Of a stretch of 59,134 bases of DNA, positions 45,717 through 54,460 are shown one piece after another. The DNA is from an uncultured Methylococcaceae bacterium. GTDB taxonomy: Bacteria > Pseudomonadota > Gammaproteobacteria > Methylococcales > Methylococcaceae. The DNA is taken from contig CAIOOA010000038.1 of the NCBI GenBank assembly GCA_903859815.1, positions 1-59,134 on the forward strand, written 5' to 3'. How positions within the stretch are numbered: position 1 is the first letter of the stretch; the number at the start of each line of letters is the position of its first letter. The position numbers were made by a program, and so were the translations under genes. The notes under the pieces were generated by a model, which ran no database searches, had not been told where the DNA came from, and worked only from the letters and a program-made list of their open reading frames with translations.

Positions 45717-45950
45717 ATGAAAATCATGAAATGTACAATCTGTAAAACGGGTGAAACCTATTCTGGCTTAACCACAGTAACTCTGCAAAGGAAGGACACC
45801 GTCATTGTGATTCGCGATGTACCCGCCGATATTTGCAGTGATTGCGGGGAATATTTTCTCGATGAAACAACGGCTCGTCGAGTTTACGCCGACGCGGAAG
45901 TAACTGCCCTTCGCCAAGTGGATGTGGAAATCAAACGCTATGCAGCCTAG
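45717..45950 (+). CDS. YgiT/MqsA-type zinc finger antitoxin (no toxin adjacent)
   Basis: A 77-residue protein with two CxxC pairs, MKCTICKTG and ICSDCGEYFLDE, the zinc-binding signature of the MqsA/YgiT N-terminal domain. An ATG at 45726 is an alternative start. There is no MqsA-like helix-turn-helix after it. Such short proteins usually follow a DUF4258 or MqsR-type ribonuclease toxin gene. Here the upstream position holds only a palindromic repeat, so the toxin appears to be missing. The CHAD gene is convergent, 12 bases beyond the stop. Confidence 0.75.
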   Translation: MKIMKCTICKTGETYSGLTTVTLQRKDTVIVIRDVPADICSDCGEYFLDETTARRVYADAEVTALRQVDVEIKRYAA

Positions 45951-45962
45951 CAACTCCTTGCT

Positions 45963-47021
45963 TTATACCGCCGGCCCATCATTCTTGATGTTGGATTGCT
46001 GCGTACCTTTCGGAACTAAAACAGCATCATCAGCCAATGGCTTGAACAATGCCCGAAACCGCTCCCGATTGCGAGTGCTGGCAAATGGGGCGAAATGTTT
46101 GTCGAATCGCTTGCGCAAGTGCGTTTGTCGGTTATCCAGTGTCGCCAACAAGCCACCCAAGGCCAGCAATGCATCGGTGTGGACGCTGTTATCCTTGCGC
46201 ATTTCTTCGCTGATGCCCCGCAGCATCTCGATGCGGGCATGGACATCTTGAAAATCCCCTAGGTAATTCTGAAGTCTCTTCAATTGTTTGATGGGTTTTT
46301 CGATGTCTTTGATTGGGTAATGTTCGCGGAAAAACTCCAGCAAATAACGCAATTTTTTACAGGTCTTACGCAATTCATGGATATTTTCGGCTGGGGTTTC
46401 TTTGTTGATGGCGCTGCCTTGTTTGATGGCGCGGCGAAACAGTTTCCAAATCCGAGCATCGGCAATGGATTTGATCGGGCTTAATGCATGGGGTGCAGCC
46501 GGTTTTTTGGGGCAGGGTGTCAACAGGAATTTACGCCAATCGGACAGTAGTTTCCGGTAGCGTGCGGTTGAGATTTGCCGATTCAGATCACGATGGGCAC
46601 GGTTGCAATGATTTTGCAAATAGTGACGCAAAGGTTCAATGCTGTCTCGGAAAGGCTCTGCCAGTTCTGATTTTAGATGGTCGAAACCTAACAGATAAAC
46701 ATCAAAATCCCTTGGTGGGCTGGTGATTTGCCCTAGCCATGCAAAGCGGGGGGCGAAGCGCTGAACGGCGCGGCCCGGGAACACGCCTTTGATCTGTCCG
46801 AGGGCAGAACGGGTCCGCCGAATGGCGATGCGGTAGTCATGCAAACATTCGGGGTCTTCATTGAGCAAAACCCCCGCCTCATTAGCTGACAACTCATCCA
46901 GCAAGCGCAATAAAATAGCTTTGCTTGCCGCATCACCCCGTTGATTAGGGTCTGGTGTCACCGGCACAGGGGGTGTTTCTGCGCTAATGGTAGTGGTATC
47001 TACGAGTTGGTCATCGCTCAT
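45963..47021 (-). CDS. CHAD domain protein
   Basis: A 352-residue all-helical CHAD protein. The paired conserved His/Lys/Arg helices appear as CLHDYRIAIRRTRSALG in the first half and NIHELRKTCKKLRYLLEFF in the second, giving the positively charged surface that binds inorganic polyphosphate. There is no CYTH domain fused to it. CHAD proteins localise to polyphosphate granules. Its neighbour relA makes ppGpp, which also affects polyphosphate, but no operon joins them because they are divergent. Confidence 0.88.
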   Translation of the reverse strand: MSDDQLVDTTTISAETPPVPVTPDPNQRGDAASKAILLRLLDELSANEAGVLLNEDPECLHDYRIAIRRTRSALGQIKGVFPGRAVQRFAPRFAWLGQITSPPRDFDVYLLGFDHLKSELAEPFRDSIEPLRHYLQNHCNRAHRDLNRQISTARYRKLLSDWRKFLLTPCPKKPAAPHALSPIKSIADARIWKLFRRAIKQGSAINKETPAENIHELRKTCKKLRYLLEFFREHYPIKDIEKPIKQLKRLQNYLGDFQDVHARIEMLRGISEEMRKDNSVHTDALLALGGLLATLDNRQTHLRKRFDKHFAPFASTRNRERFRALFKPLADDAVLVPKGTQQSNIKNDGPAV

Positions 47022-47310
47022 GGTCGGAAGGTTTCCTGAAGCTACCCAAGTTTACCGTGGATTCTGCCATATTTTGAGGCGCGTTTGGAGCGAATGAACA
47101 CGTTTTTTTCACGAGTGATTGTAAGCTGACACTTGAATCCAGTGACTAAAAGCCCCATCATGGGAATATTGAGGGCTTTGGTGTATCCGTTTTGGCAGGA
47201 ACTTTGCCGTTCATTTCTCGTAACCCACTCAGCAAAGCCACTGGTTGCTTATATCGCTGTGACAGTGAGCTTGGCTTTTTGATGACTACAAGCCAGACAG
47301 TCCAAACTAA

Positions 47311-49479
47311 ATGAAACATTCACTTTATCATTCCGACATCTCGTCCCACTCCCACGAGAATCTGCTGGAAAAATTTTCCACGGGATTCAATAAAGAGGAG
47401 GTCGAGCGCTTGGATGTCGCCTTGCGGTTTGCCGAAGAGGCTCGCGATCAAGATACAGAGTCCCGTCCACGCGGCATTGATGTCGCCTACACCTTGCATG
47501 CGCTCAGAGTGGATGCCCCGACCTTGCAAGCGGCTTTGCTCAGTGACCCGTGGCTGCGTGAAAATAATAAAGAAGCCGTCATTGCCTCCTATTTTGGGGA
47601 AGAAGTCCTCAAAATGGTGCGGGGTGTCAATTGGCTGAACACCTTCAACGACTTTTACCGTGACATTCAGGAACCTACGCAAGCGGAATTATTGCGCCGG
47701 ATGTTGCTGGCCGTGGTGGACGATGTTCGCGCTGTGCTGATCAAACTGGCTTACCGCTTGCAGCGCCTCAGGATGCTCAAGCAGGAAGACGAATCCTACC
47801 GCTATAAAGTCGCCCGCGAAACCTTGGATATTTTTGCTCCCTTAGCCAACCGTCTGGGCATCGGGCAACTCAAATGGGAATTGGAGGATTTGGCTTTCCG
47901 CTATTTGGAATCTGCGGAATACAAAAATCTGGCCAAATCAATGGATGCCAAACGGGCCGAGCGCGAAAGTTACATCCATGCGTTCATCAAGCAACTTGAG
48001 GATGAGTTACGCGAAAATGGCGTTCAGGCCAAGGTTTACGGAAGGCCCAAGCATCTTTACAGCATCTGGAAAAAGATGAAGCGCAAACAACTAAGCCTAG
48101 ACGATCTGTACGATCTGCTGGCGGTGCGGGTGATGGTGGAAAAGCCCGGCGATTGTTACGCGGTACTGGGTTTGGTGCATGGCTTGTGGCTGCATATCCC
48201 TAAAGAATTTGACGATTACATTGCCAACCCCAAGGACAATGGCTATCAATCACTGCACACCGTCGTGGTGGGGCCGGAAGGCAAACCGGTGGAAATCCAA
48301 ATCAGAACCAAGGAAATGCATGCTTTCGCCGAGTTTGGTGTCGCCGCCCATTGGCGATACAAGGAAGGCGGCAAGCATGACGAAGCGCTGGATCGTAGCA
48401 TCAACTCCTTGCGGCGGATTTTGGAGAGCAAGGAGGACGATAGGGAATTGCTGGATGATTTCCGTTCCGAGTTGTTCGCCGACCAGATTTTCGTATTGAC
48501 CCCGATGGGCCAAGTCGTGCGCTTGAAAAAAGGGGCGACGCCGGTGGATTTTGCCTATGCCATCCACACCGAGGTAGGCCATCGTTGCCGGGGGGCCAAA
48601 GTGAACGGGCGTATCGTGCCGTTGACTTATCAACTCAAATCCGCCGAGAAGGTGGAAATCATGACCGCCAAGCAAGGCACGCCTAGCCTGGGCTGGCTGG
48701 ACCCGCACATGGGCTATGTCGCCACCTCCCATGCCCGTAGCAAGATCAAAGCATGGTTTAAGCAACAGGATCATGAAAAGCATTTTCGCGCCGGCAAGGC
48801 AACTTTGGAGCGTGAGCGCCACAAGTTAGGAATGCCAGCCCTGAAAGAAGCGGAAATGGATGATTTGGTCCGCCATTTCCATCTACCACGGGTGGATGAT
48901 CTGTTCCTAGCCATCGGACGGGGTGACATTACCCCCGCCCAATTGGCCTCGACTCTCAAAGTGCCCGGTTTCCAGCCAATTCAGGTGCCGACTGCCCCGA
49001 AACCCGAACCGGCGGCCGCGGAAACAGTGCCAGAAAAAGTGACTGTGCAAGGCATACGCAACTTGATGATGCATTTTGCCCATTGCTGCAATCCCACGCC
49101 GGGAACCCCGATTGTCGGCTATGTCACCTTGGGCCACGGGGTCGCCATTCATGCCCAAGATTGCGCTAATGTCATCCAACTGCCTTCCCATAAGCTAGGC
49201 CGTTTGATTGATGTGGATTGGGGGGAAGACCAAGAATCGTTCCCGGTGGAAATCGAGGTGATTGCTATTGACCGCAAGGGCTTGTTGAAAGATGTGGCCC
49301 ATGTGCTTTCGCAGGAACATATCAACATCCTCAGTACCAACACCCACACCAACACCAAGAACCAGTCGGTGTCGATGGACATTACCATTGAAATTCAAGA
49401 CCTAGGCCAACTTAGCCAAGCTTTGGATAAAATCGGGGAAATTCATAACGTACTGCGGGCGAGGAGGACGGGGGGTTGA
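47311..49479 (+). CDS. relA: GTP pyrophosphokinase RelA
   Basis: A 722-residue long RSH enzyme that makes (p)ppGpp on starved ribosomes. The N-terminal hydrolase-like domain is degenerate: where SpoT has HD-E-D residues this protein has ALLSDPWLRENN, so it is probably synthesis only. The synthetase domain, about residues 240-350, includes DLYDLLAVRVMVEKPGDCYAVLG, then DNGYQSLHTVVVGPEG and VEIQIRTKEMHAFAEFGVAAHW. TGS lies near residues 385-450 (DQIFVLTPMGQVVRLKKG) and ACT at the end. Its C-terminal cysteine-rich segment (HFAHCCNPTPGTPIVGYVT) is intact. Confidence 0.93.
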   Translation: MKHSLYHSDISSHSHENLLEKFSTGFNKEEVERLDVALRFAEEARDQDTESRPRGIDVAYTLHALRVDAPTLQAALLSDPWLRENNKEAVIASYFGEEVLKMVRGVNWLNTFNDFYRDIQEPTQAELLRRMLLAVVDDVRAVLIKLAYRLQRLRMLKQEDESYRYKVARETLDIFAPLANRLGIGQLKWELEDLAFRYLESAEYKNLAKSMDAKRAERESYIHAFIKQLEDELRENGVQAKVYGRPKHLYSIWKKMKRKQLSLDDLYDLLAVRVMVEKPGDCYAVLGLVHGLWLHIPKEFDDYIANPKDNGYQSLHTVVVGPEGKPVEIQIRTKEMHAFAEFGVAAHWRYKEGGKHDEALDRSINSLRRILESKEDDRELLDDFRSELFADQIFVLTPMGQVVRLKKGATPVDFAYAIHTEVGHRCRGAKVNGRIVPLTYQLKSAEKVEIMTAKQGTPSLGWLDPHMGYVATSHARSKIKAWFKQQDHEKHFRAGKATLERERHKLGMPALKEAEMDDLVRHFHLPRVDDLFLAIGRGDITPAQLASTLKVPGFQPIQVPTAPKPEPAAAETVPEKVTVQGIRNLMMHFAHCCNPTPGTPIVGYVTLGHGVAIHAQDCANVIQLPSHKLGRLIDVDWGEDQESFPVEIEVIAIDRKGLLKDVAHVLSQEHINILSTNTHTNTKNQSVSMDITIEIQDLGQLSQALDKIGEIHNVLRARRTGG

Positions 49480-49571
49480 GGGTATGTTTGCTGTGTTTCA
49501 ATCGTCAATTAGATACGACTTTATGAATTCATTTTCTGGCTGAGTTGTAAGCACTCCCTAATTAATGCATC

Positions 49572-49850
49572 ATGTCTGGCAAATCTTGCTTTTTTACAGA
49601 TTACCTCAAATTCAGGGCAACACTCCGGGGTTTTGATTTGAAAAAAATTGAGGAAATTCTTCGCTATTCTGATGAACGGTATTTTGATGTGGAAACCCAA
49701 CGCAGTATTGTTATTGGCGAACACTACAGTAAATTAGTGATGATCCCTTATGAGCAAAATGAAACTGAGATAATAGCAATCACTATCCATGCAACTACGC
49801 GACAACAAATCAAGTTTAGACTTAACACAGGCAGATTTAAGTATGAATAG
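49572..49850 (+). CDS. Small DUF4258-like putative toxin partner
   Basis: A 92-residue protein. FRATLRGFDLKKIEEILRYSDERYFDVETQRSIVIGEHYSKLVMIPYE and the ending TIHATTRQQIKFRLNTGRFKYE match a group of short proteins regularly paired with DUF2283 genes and akin to DUF4258. No catalytic residue can be assigned with confidence. It overlaps the DUF2283 gene by 8 bases, which suggests a toxin-antitoxin-like unit with this protein as the toxin. It lies 92 bases after relA. Confidence 0.65.
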   Translation: MSGKSCFFTDYLKFRATLRGFDLKKIEEILRYSDERYFDVETQRSIVIGEHYSKLVMIPYEQNETEIIAITIHATTRQQIKFRLNTGRFKYE

Positions 49851-50073
49851 TCCAACCATGCAGTATTTTCCCGAACAAGATGTAATTCATCTTGCGATTA
49901 CCAACGAGGAGGAAATGGGAAGTCTTGAATTAAGCCCCAATATTACAGCAGAATTGAATGCTGACGGCGACTTGATCGGGGTTGAAATATTGAAGGCCAG
50001 TATATTCCTGCGGGATTTTATTTTAGAAAGTACTCAGGCCAAATTAATGCACTTGAGACCCTCGACAAAATAA
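49843..50073 (+). CDS. DUF2283 family small protein (putative antitoxin)
   Basis: A 76-residue protein starting at the ATG at 49843, inside the end of the preceding gene. MQYFPEQDVIHLAITNEEEMGSLELSPNITAELNADGDLIGVEILKAS is the DUF2283 pattern, a small beta-rich fold. DUF2283 genes commonly follow DUF4258-like genes and are taken as antitoxins. The longer frame back to 49789 would lie mostly inside the partner and is rejected. After it come 260 bases with a palindromic repeat and no gene. Confidence 0.75.
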   Translation: MNSPTMQYFPEQDVIHLAITNEEEMGSLELSPNITAELNADGDLIGVEILKASIFLRDFILESTQAKLMHLRPSTK

Positions 50074-50176
50074 GTGTTAGCCAATCAACAGGTATGCCAA
50101 GCAGTTCTTCCAACTCAACTTGCAAGCTACCCAAATCAGAGGGTTGCTCCGGGCAAGGCAACGCGGATGTGAAGTC

Positions 50177-50223
50177 GGAGCGTCAAAGCTTGCTTTGACA
50201 GGCGAAGCTGGCTTTGATGCTCC
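50177..50223. repeat. Imperfect palindrome upstream of the TIR-FGE gene
   Basis: Arms GGAGCGTCAAAGC (50177-50189) and GCTTTGATGCTCC (50211-50223) pair at 12 of 13 positions around a 21-base loop that itself has a further TTGC/GCAA-like symmetry. The build, with GGAG/CTCC ends and a purine-rich inner arm, is like the element at 45607-45662, and I take both as REP-type repeats. It overlaps the 5' end of a longer but unlikely reading frame for the next gene. Confidence 0.65.
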
Positions 50224-50333
50224 TGAACCAATTCATTGACAAATCTGCGGGGAGCCTAAACAATCAGGCGGGTTCAATTTGTTGTACCATAACCACTACC
50301 AAACGCCCCGTTCAACCTATGGAGCCGCCAAGC

Positions 50334-51650
50334 ATGGCAGACCCGACTCAACCAATAACATTTGACGTATTTCTATCCCACAACAGCAAAGACAAACCTG
50401 CTGTGATTGCCCTTGCCCAACGCTTGCAAGCTCACGGCATCAAGGTTTGGCTGGATGCGTGGGAACTGCGCCCCGGTCATCCTTGGCAAGAGGCTTTGCA
50501 AGAAATTATCACTAGTTCGCGCTCGGCGGCGATACTGGTCGGTGTGGAGGGCATAGGCCCTTGGGAAGACGCTGAGATGAGCGCTTGTTTGGATGAATTC
50601 GTCTACCGCAAAATGCCGGTGATACCGCTGTTGTTGCCCGGTTGTCCGAAAACTCCCGAATTGCCGATGTTGTTACGGCGGTTTACCTGGGTGGATTGTC
50701 GCGACGGCAAAGAAGAAGAAGGCTTTTACCGGCTCATCTGGGGCATCACCGGCAACAAACCGCCACAATTGGGTGATTTCATCAATCCCGGCATGTCTAT
50801 AACACCCCCGCCACAGCCAAGACCCGAACCCGTTCCAGCCGTGCCTTATATTCACGGTTGGCCCGCCGATAAAGTCCAAGCCTTGCAACAACAAGCGGCA
50901 AAGGCACTAGGCAAGCCCGTCGTGTTCCGCGACAGGCTGAGTTTAGGCTGCGAAGGCCCGGAGATGGTGGTGATCCCCGCCGGGTCGTTCATCATGGGTT
51001 CACCGAATAGCGAGCCTAACCGTGAAGAAAATGAAGGCCCAAACCACTTTGTCACCCATGCAAAACCCTTCGCCATGGGCAAGTATGCCGTGACCTTTGA
51101 GGAATATGATTTATTCTGCATCGTCACCCAACGCAGCCCGGTCGATGATGCGGGTTGGGGCAGGGGACGGCGGCCGGTCATTAATGTGTCATGGTTGGAT
51201 GCCATCGCCTATGCGGAATGGCTATCGACGCAAACCGGGCAAACCTACCGCTTGCCGACCGAGGCGGAATGGGAATATGCGGCAAGGGCCGGGACCGACA
51301 CTGCTTGGTTTTGGCCGGGTGGTGCACAGAAGGCAGCGGATTATGCATGGTACGAGGACAATTCTGATGGCAAAACCCAGATTGTAGGGCAAAAGCAGCC
51401 CAATGCGTTTGGCTTGTATGACATGGCGGGTAATGTCTGGGAGTGGGTTCAAGATACTTGGCATGAGAATTACCAAGCTGCGCCAATCGATGGCAGTGCT
51501 TGGGATGATGGCAATAGTAACTATAGGGTTTGTCGCGGCGGTGCTAGGTACATTCGTTCGGATGATCTTCGCTGTGCAGTTCATAGCCGGGGCCATCTCT
51601 ACTATCGGGGCGGGGATTTAGGCTTTCGGTTGGTGTTGGGTTCTCCCTAG
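50334..51650 (+). CDS. TIR domain fused to an FGE/SUMF1-type (C-type-lectin-fold) domain
   Basis: A 438-residue protein. The ATG at 50334 has GGAG 9 bases upstream and starts MADPTQPITFDVFLSHNSKDK. Residues 8-135 are a TIR domain with likely NADase Glu81 (WEDAEMSACL). A Pro-rich linker follows. Residues about 205-438 are an FGE-sulfatase domain (MVVIPAGSFIMGS, then RLPTEAEWEYAARAGT and NAFGLYDMAGNVWEWVQD). The catalytic cysteines of true formylglycine enzymes are not evident, so the domain probably binds a ligand. The end, RVCRGG to LGFRLVLGSP (residues 398-438), has the layout of a variable region of diversity-generating-retroelement targets. Most likely this is a sensor coupled to TIR-driven NAD loss or signalling. 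Confidence 0.82.
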   Translation: MADPTQPITFDVFLSHNSKDKPAVIALAQRLQAHGIKVWLDAWELRPGHPWQEALQEIITSSRSAAILVGVEGIGPWEDAEMSACLDEFVYRKMPVIPLLLPGCPKTPELPMLLRRFTWVDCRDGKEEEGFYRLIWGITGNKPPQLGDFINPGMSITPPPQPRPEPVPAVPYIHGWPADKVQALQQQAAKALGKPVVFRDRLSLGCEGPEMVVIPAGSFIMGSPNSEPNREENEGPNHFVTHAKPFAMGKYAVTFEEYDLFCIVTQRSPVDDAGWGRGRRPVINVSWLDAIAYAEWLSTQTGQTYRLPTEAEWEYAARAGTDTAWFWPGGAQKAADYAWYEDNSDGKTQIVGQKQPNAFGLYDMAGNVWEWVQDTWHENYQAAPIDGSAWDDGNSNYRVCRGGARYIRSDDLRCAVHSRGHLYYRGGDLGFRLVLGSP

Positions 51651-51780
51651 TGATTTCTAAATGCTGTCTTCGGATTTCTGGTTCCTGCTTTGCTGTTTTC
51701 TGCTCTTGGGCTTTTGCTCTTTTGTCATCGCCTAGCGGTCGCGATTTTTTTCCTGATTGGAAAGATGTTTCAGCTATTTC

Positions 51781-51938
51781 CGTCATTCCGGCATGGACCG
51801 CCAGACAAATCGGCAGGATAGCCGATTTGCACAGCTTCGCTGCCCAAAGGGTGAGGGACAGGGATTGTCCCTCATGCATCCAGATTGCATGGATGCCCCA
51901 AAACAAAGCCGTCCATGGAGCCTAGGTTCCGGCACTCC
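51781..51938 (+). repeat. MITE-like interspersed repeat, copy 2 (diverged)
   Basis: This begins with CGTCATTCCGGCATGGAC, shared exactly with 19605-19622. It then carries the AAATCGGC/GCCGATTT hairpin at 51807-51828, a GGGACAGGGATTGTCCCT segment, CATGCATCC and CCATGG, in the reverse of the order seen at 19604-19816. It is shorter than copy 1 and lacks a matching far terminus. It fills most of the 393 bases between the TIR-FGE gene and the repeat/TPR gene, where no gene is seen. Confidence 0.65.
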
Positions 51939-51974
51939 ATTCGGAACGATGGGATTTCAGGTTTAGCGTCGTAG

Positions 51975-52001
51975 CCCGGATGGAGCGAAGCGTAATCCGG
52001 G
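51975..52001. repeat. REP-type palindrome
   Basis: CCCGGAT (51975-51981) and ATCCGGG (51995-52001) flank a 13-base loop TGGAGCG-AAGCG-type core. The whole reads as the widespread GTAGCCCGGATGGAGCGAAG element of proteobacterial genomes. It lies 43 bases from the end of the convergent repeat/TPR gene. Confidence 0.7.
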
Positions 52002-52043
52002 TTTCCGTGTAGTTTAGTGATAAGGCTTAAGTTTTGTAAAGTT

Positions 52044-53735
52044 TCATGGTTTGTTTTTCTTAGGTTTCAGATATTCCTTCACCCAAGCAAAACGATGTGG
52101 ATCGCGCTTGAGCAGATAGGCTATAAGGTCAGGGTCATTTTTCTTTCTTAATATTCGTTTGATTTCCACATCTTCGTCTTGTGCAGTGGCACCCCGTTTA
52201 ATCGCTTCTTCAAACCAACACCTTCCCTCTTCGTATCGCTTTGTGTCATAGCACAATGCACCCATTAAGGTATAAGGATTGTGGCTGTCTGGAAAATAGT
52301 TGATGGCGTTGAGCGCGCATTCTTCTGCCTCATTCAAATGGCCAATATCACGAAAAGCCCCACCACGGGTCGTCAACAATGCCGAGCACAACTTAGCGGG
52401 TTTGATTGATTTTATATCTACATGATTGGTTTTATCCAATGCTCGATATGGATTTTCAGCTTTGCGCCAATGGGCGCTGGCATTGACTAAATGCCAATAC
52501 CCCTTTGTACGGTTGAATTCTGCCTCGGAAAATTCAGCTTCCAGCCTGTGGTGGGTTTTATAAATTAGAGTGGAAGGTTTGAGTAATTCTTCACTTTCCA
52601 GCCATACGATTTCTTCATCATTGAGGCGTTTATCGTCTTTTAGTTTTAGCAAAATAGAAAAGAGTTTACTGTCTGGTTTATCGGTACGATTATTAATCTT
52701 AAAGTCCTTTTTGAGCCATAAGAATATGATTTCTTCAAAATCATGTTCCTTGCACCAAGCAATATCATCGGGACTCAATTCATGACCGAGCTTAATTTTT
52801 TTTATGAGTTTGTCTGCTTCAGCCTCATAAACAATTTTTAATGTTTCATTTAATTTACGATTTTTTAGGAAATTAATATCAGGCTCAGACAAATCCAAAC
52901 TTACATCTAACTTTTTCAGGACTTTGTATAGATGGCTGTTTGGGGATTCATCAGGAAATGATGCGGCCTTGAATTTACCCTTCAACATAGAAAACTCAAT
53001 CCTTTGCGCAACTACAAGAACCTCAGCCATTTTATGTCGTTGCAAATATTGAATTTCGTCTTGAGACAAGACTAATTTTTCTTTAAGCTTTTGTAAGATT
53101 AGGGATAAGTAAAGAACATTCTCTTTTTGGGTAGATTGTAAAGACAAGCCAAATTCGTTGAAAAGGTTTGTTATTAAAATAGACAGAAAATCAATCACAG
53201 AATGAAGGTTAAATTCAACAAGCCATTGCAAGTCGGATAAACTTAAGGAATAATTATTACCAACCATTCCATATAGCTTCTGGTATGTATTTGAGTTTAT
53301 GGGTAATTCTTCGGTTATTGAAAGCAATTTTTTTAATTTATGGGTTTCATAAATTGGTTTATAAACATGCTTGATATCTTCGTTATTGCAATCAGATATA
53401 TCTTCAAATCGATTTATTCTGTACAACAAAAAATCTGTTTCGGAATATCTGTTTGCAACAACACCAAAACTAAATCTAGGAAATATTGTTTTCCATTTTC
53501 CACTTAAGTCTTTAAGCTCATCTCTGATTTCATTGATAATCTGGCTTCTAAAGTCTTCTTGATTCTGTATGATTGTTATGGTTGATTCCAAGCCGTTTTT
53601 TTTAAGCCATATCCACTCAGACGAGGTTAGGCTCTTGGCGATTTCAGCTTTGCGCAAAATATATATTAGCGGGTTGATTGGGTCATCGACTTGATATTGA
53701 TTAGCCTGATATTTTTCATATAAATTGTTATGCAT
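52044..53735 (-). CDS. Protein with six degenerate helical repeats and a C-terminal TPR region
   Basis: A 563-residue cytoplasmic protein I cannot name. At least six units share the pattern L-x-K-L then about five residues, L-S-x-x-E/D-I-x-W/F-L and a further helix. They lie at about residues 22-55, 152-185, 210-242, 269-302, 307-338 and 358-392 (for example VLKKLDVSLDLSEPDINFL and ILLKLKDDKRLNDEEIVWL). Residues about 405-520 are TPR-like (RDIGHLNEAEECALNAINYFPDSHNPYTLMGAL, then DTKRYEEGRCWFEEAIKRG). The end is basic. It looks like a protein-binding scaffold. The N-terminal part is AT-rich. It converges on the TIR-FGE gene, with the repeats between them. Confidence 0.7.
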   Translation of the reverse strand: MHNNLYEKYQANQYQVDDPINPLIYILRKAEIAKSLTSSEWIWLKKNGLESTITIIQNQEDFRSQIINEIRDELKDLSGKWKTIFPRFSFGVVANRYSETDFLLYRINRFEDISDCNNEDIKHVYKPIYETHKLKKLLSITEELPINSNTYQKLYGMVGNNYSLSLSDLQWLVEFNLHSVIDFLSILITNLFNEFGLSLQSTQKENVLYLSLILQKLKEKLVLSQDEIQYLQRHKMAEVLVVAQRIEFSMLKGKFKAASFPDESPNSHLYKVLKKLDVSLDLSEPDINFLKNRKLNETLKIVYEAEADKLIKKIKLGHELSPDDIAWCKEHDFEEIIFLWLKKDFKINNRTDKPDSKLFSILLKLKDDKRLNDEEIVWLESEELLKPSTLIYKTHHRLEAEFSEAEFNRTKGYWHLVNASAHWRKAENPYRALDKTNHVDIKSIKPAKLCSALLTTRGGAFRDIGHLNEAEECALNAINYFPDSHNPYTLMGALCYDTKRYEEGRCWFEEAIKRGATAQDEDVEIKRILRKKNDPDLIAYLLKRDPHRFAWVKEYLKPKKNKP

Positions 53736-53837
53736 ATTAATCCTTGGTGCTATTTATTATTGCAGTGGTCACGGGATTAGGCTAAAGTGGCAAGTGATTG
53801 ACAAGAAATGTTTTTCCAATAGAAACACCACGTCATA

Positions 53838-54240
53838 GCCGCCGAAGAGTTTATCACCGACCTAGTCGCTCCGGCTAGACGAACGAATGAAAAACATCCC
53901 CAACCACAGTCAGGCTGCGATTGGCCCAGAGAGGCCGTCACCATTTGTCTGCTCTTTGCCGTCAAAAGCGTGAACCAGGTAGCCATCTACCACTGGCTGA
54001 AGAGGGACTTCGCCTGCTACTTCACCCGCCTTACCGAGCGCACCTTCTTTTCTGGCGGCTGTACAACCATAGGCAGTTGACGATTATGTTCCTCGCCAAG
54101 CCCAACCTACTTGGCGTGACCAACACCTACGGCATCGAACTGATCTCACCCGCTGCGAGACGGGCGAAACCCGGGGAAGTGGGCAGACAAGGACATTTTC
54201 AACCACAGATGGATCGATAAAGGCATGAGGAACAAAATAT
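53838..54240 (+). pseudogene. Frameshifted remnant of a transposase
   Basis: Three reading frames in succession give one protein-like story. Frame one has EEFITDLVAPARRTN, then EAVTICLLFAVKSVNQVAIYHWL and FACYFTRLTERTFF. Frame two has RQLTIMFLAKPNLLGVTNTYGIELISP. Frame three has RDGRNPGKWADKDIFNHRWIDKGM. This resembles an IS-encoded transposase, perhaps IS982-like, with at least two frameshifts, and the C-terminal half is missing. No terminal inverted repeats were found. It accounts for most of the 725 bases between the repeat/TPR gene and the metalloprotease gene; the rest appears empty. Confidence 0.6.
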
Positions 54241-54460
54241 GAAGCTAAATATTGACGAAGAAGCTGATCTAAACCGCAATATTTTAAGCCACCGTTATTT
54301 ATCGATATGCTGCATATCGCCCTTGCATCCATAGCCGTTGTGATGCATGGGTCAGTTGGAATTTTCAACACCAAACTACGAATTTCACAACAAAGTGCTA
54401 GAATCAGGCCAATATCCACCAAACCTCTTGTGGATCAGCCATTCAAGTCGGAGCCAGACA

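Noticed and set aside
47311-49479. Bifunctional SpoT/Rel annotation for the RSH gene
   Set aside because: The hydrolase HD residues are replaced (ALLSDPWLRE), so synthesis-only RelA fits better.
51651-52043. A DGR template repeat or reverse transcriptase next to the TIR-FGE gene
   Set aside because: No sequence near the gene resembles the C-terminal region with adenines at variable sites, and no reverse transcriptase frame exists in the window; a partner would have to be remote.
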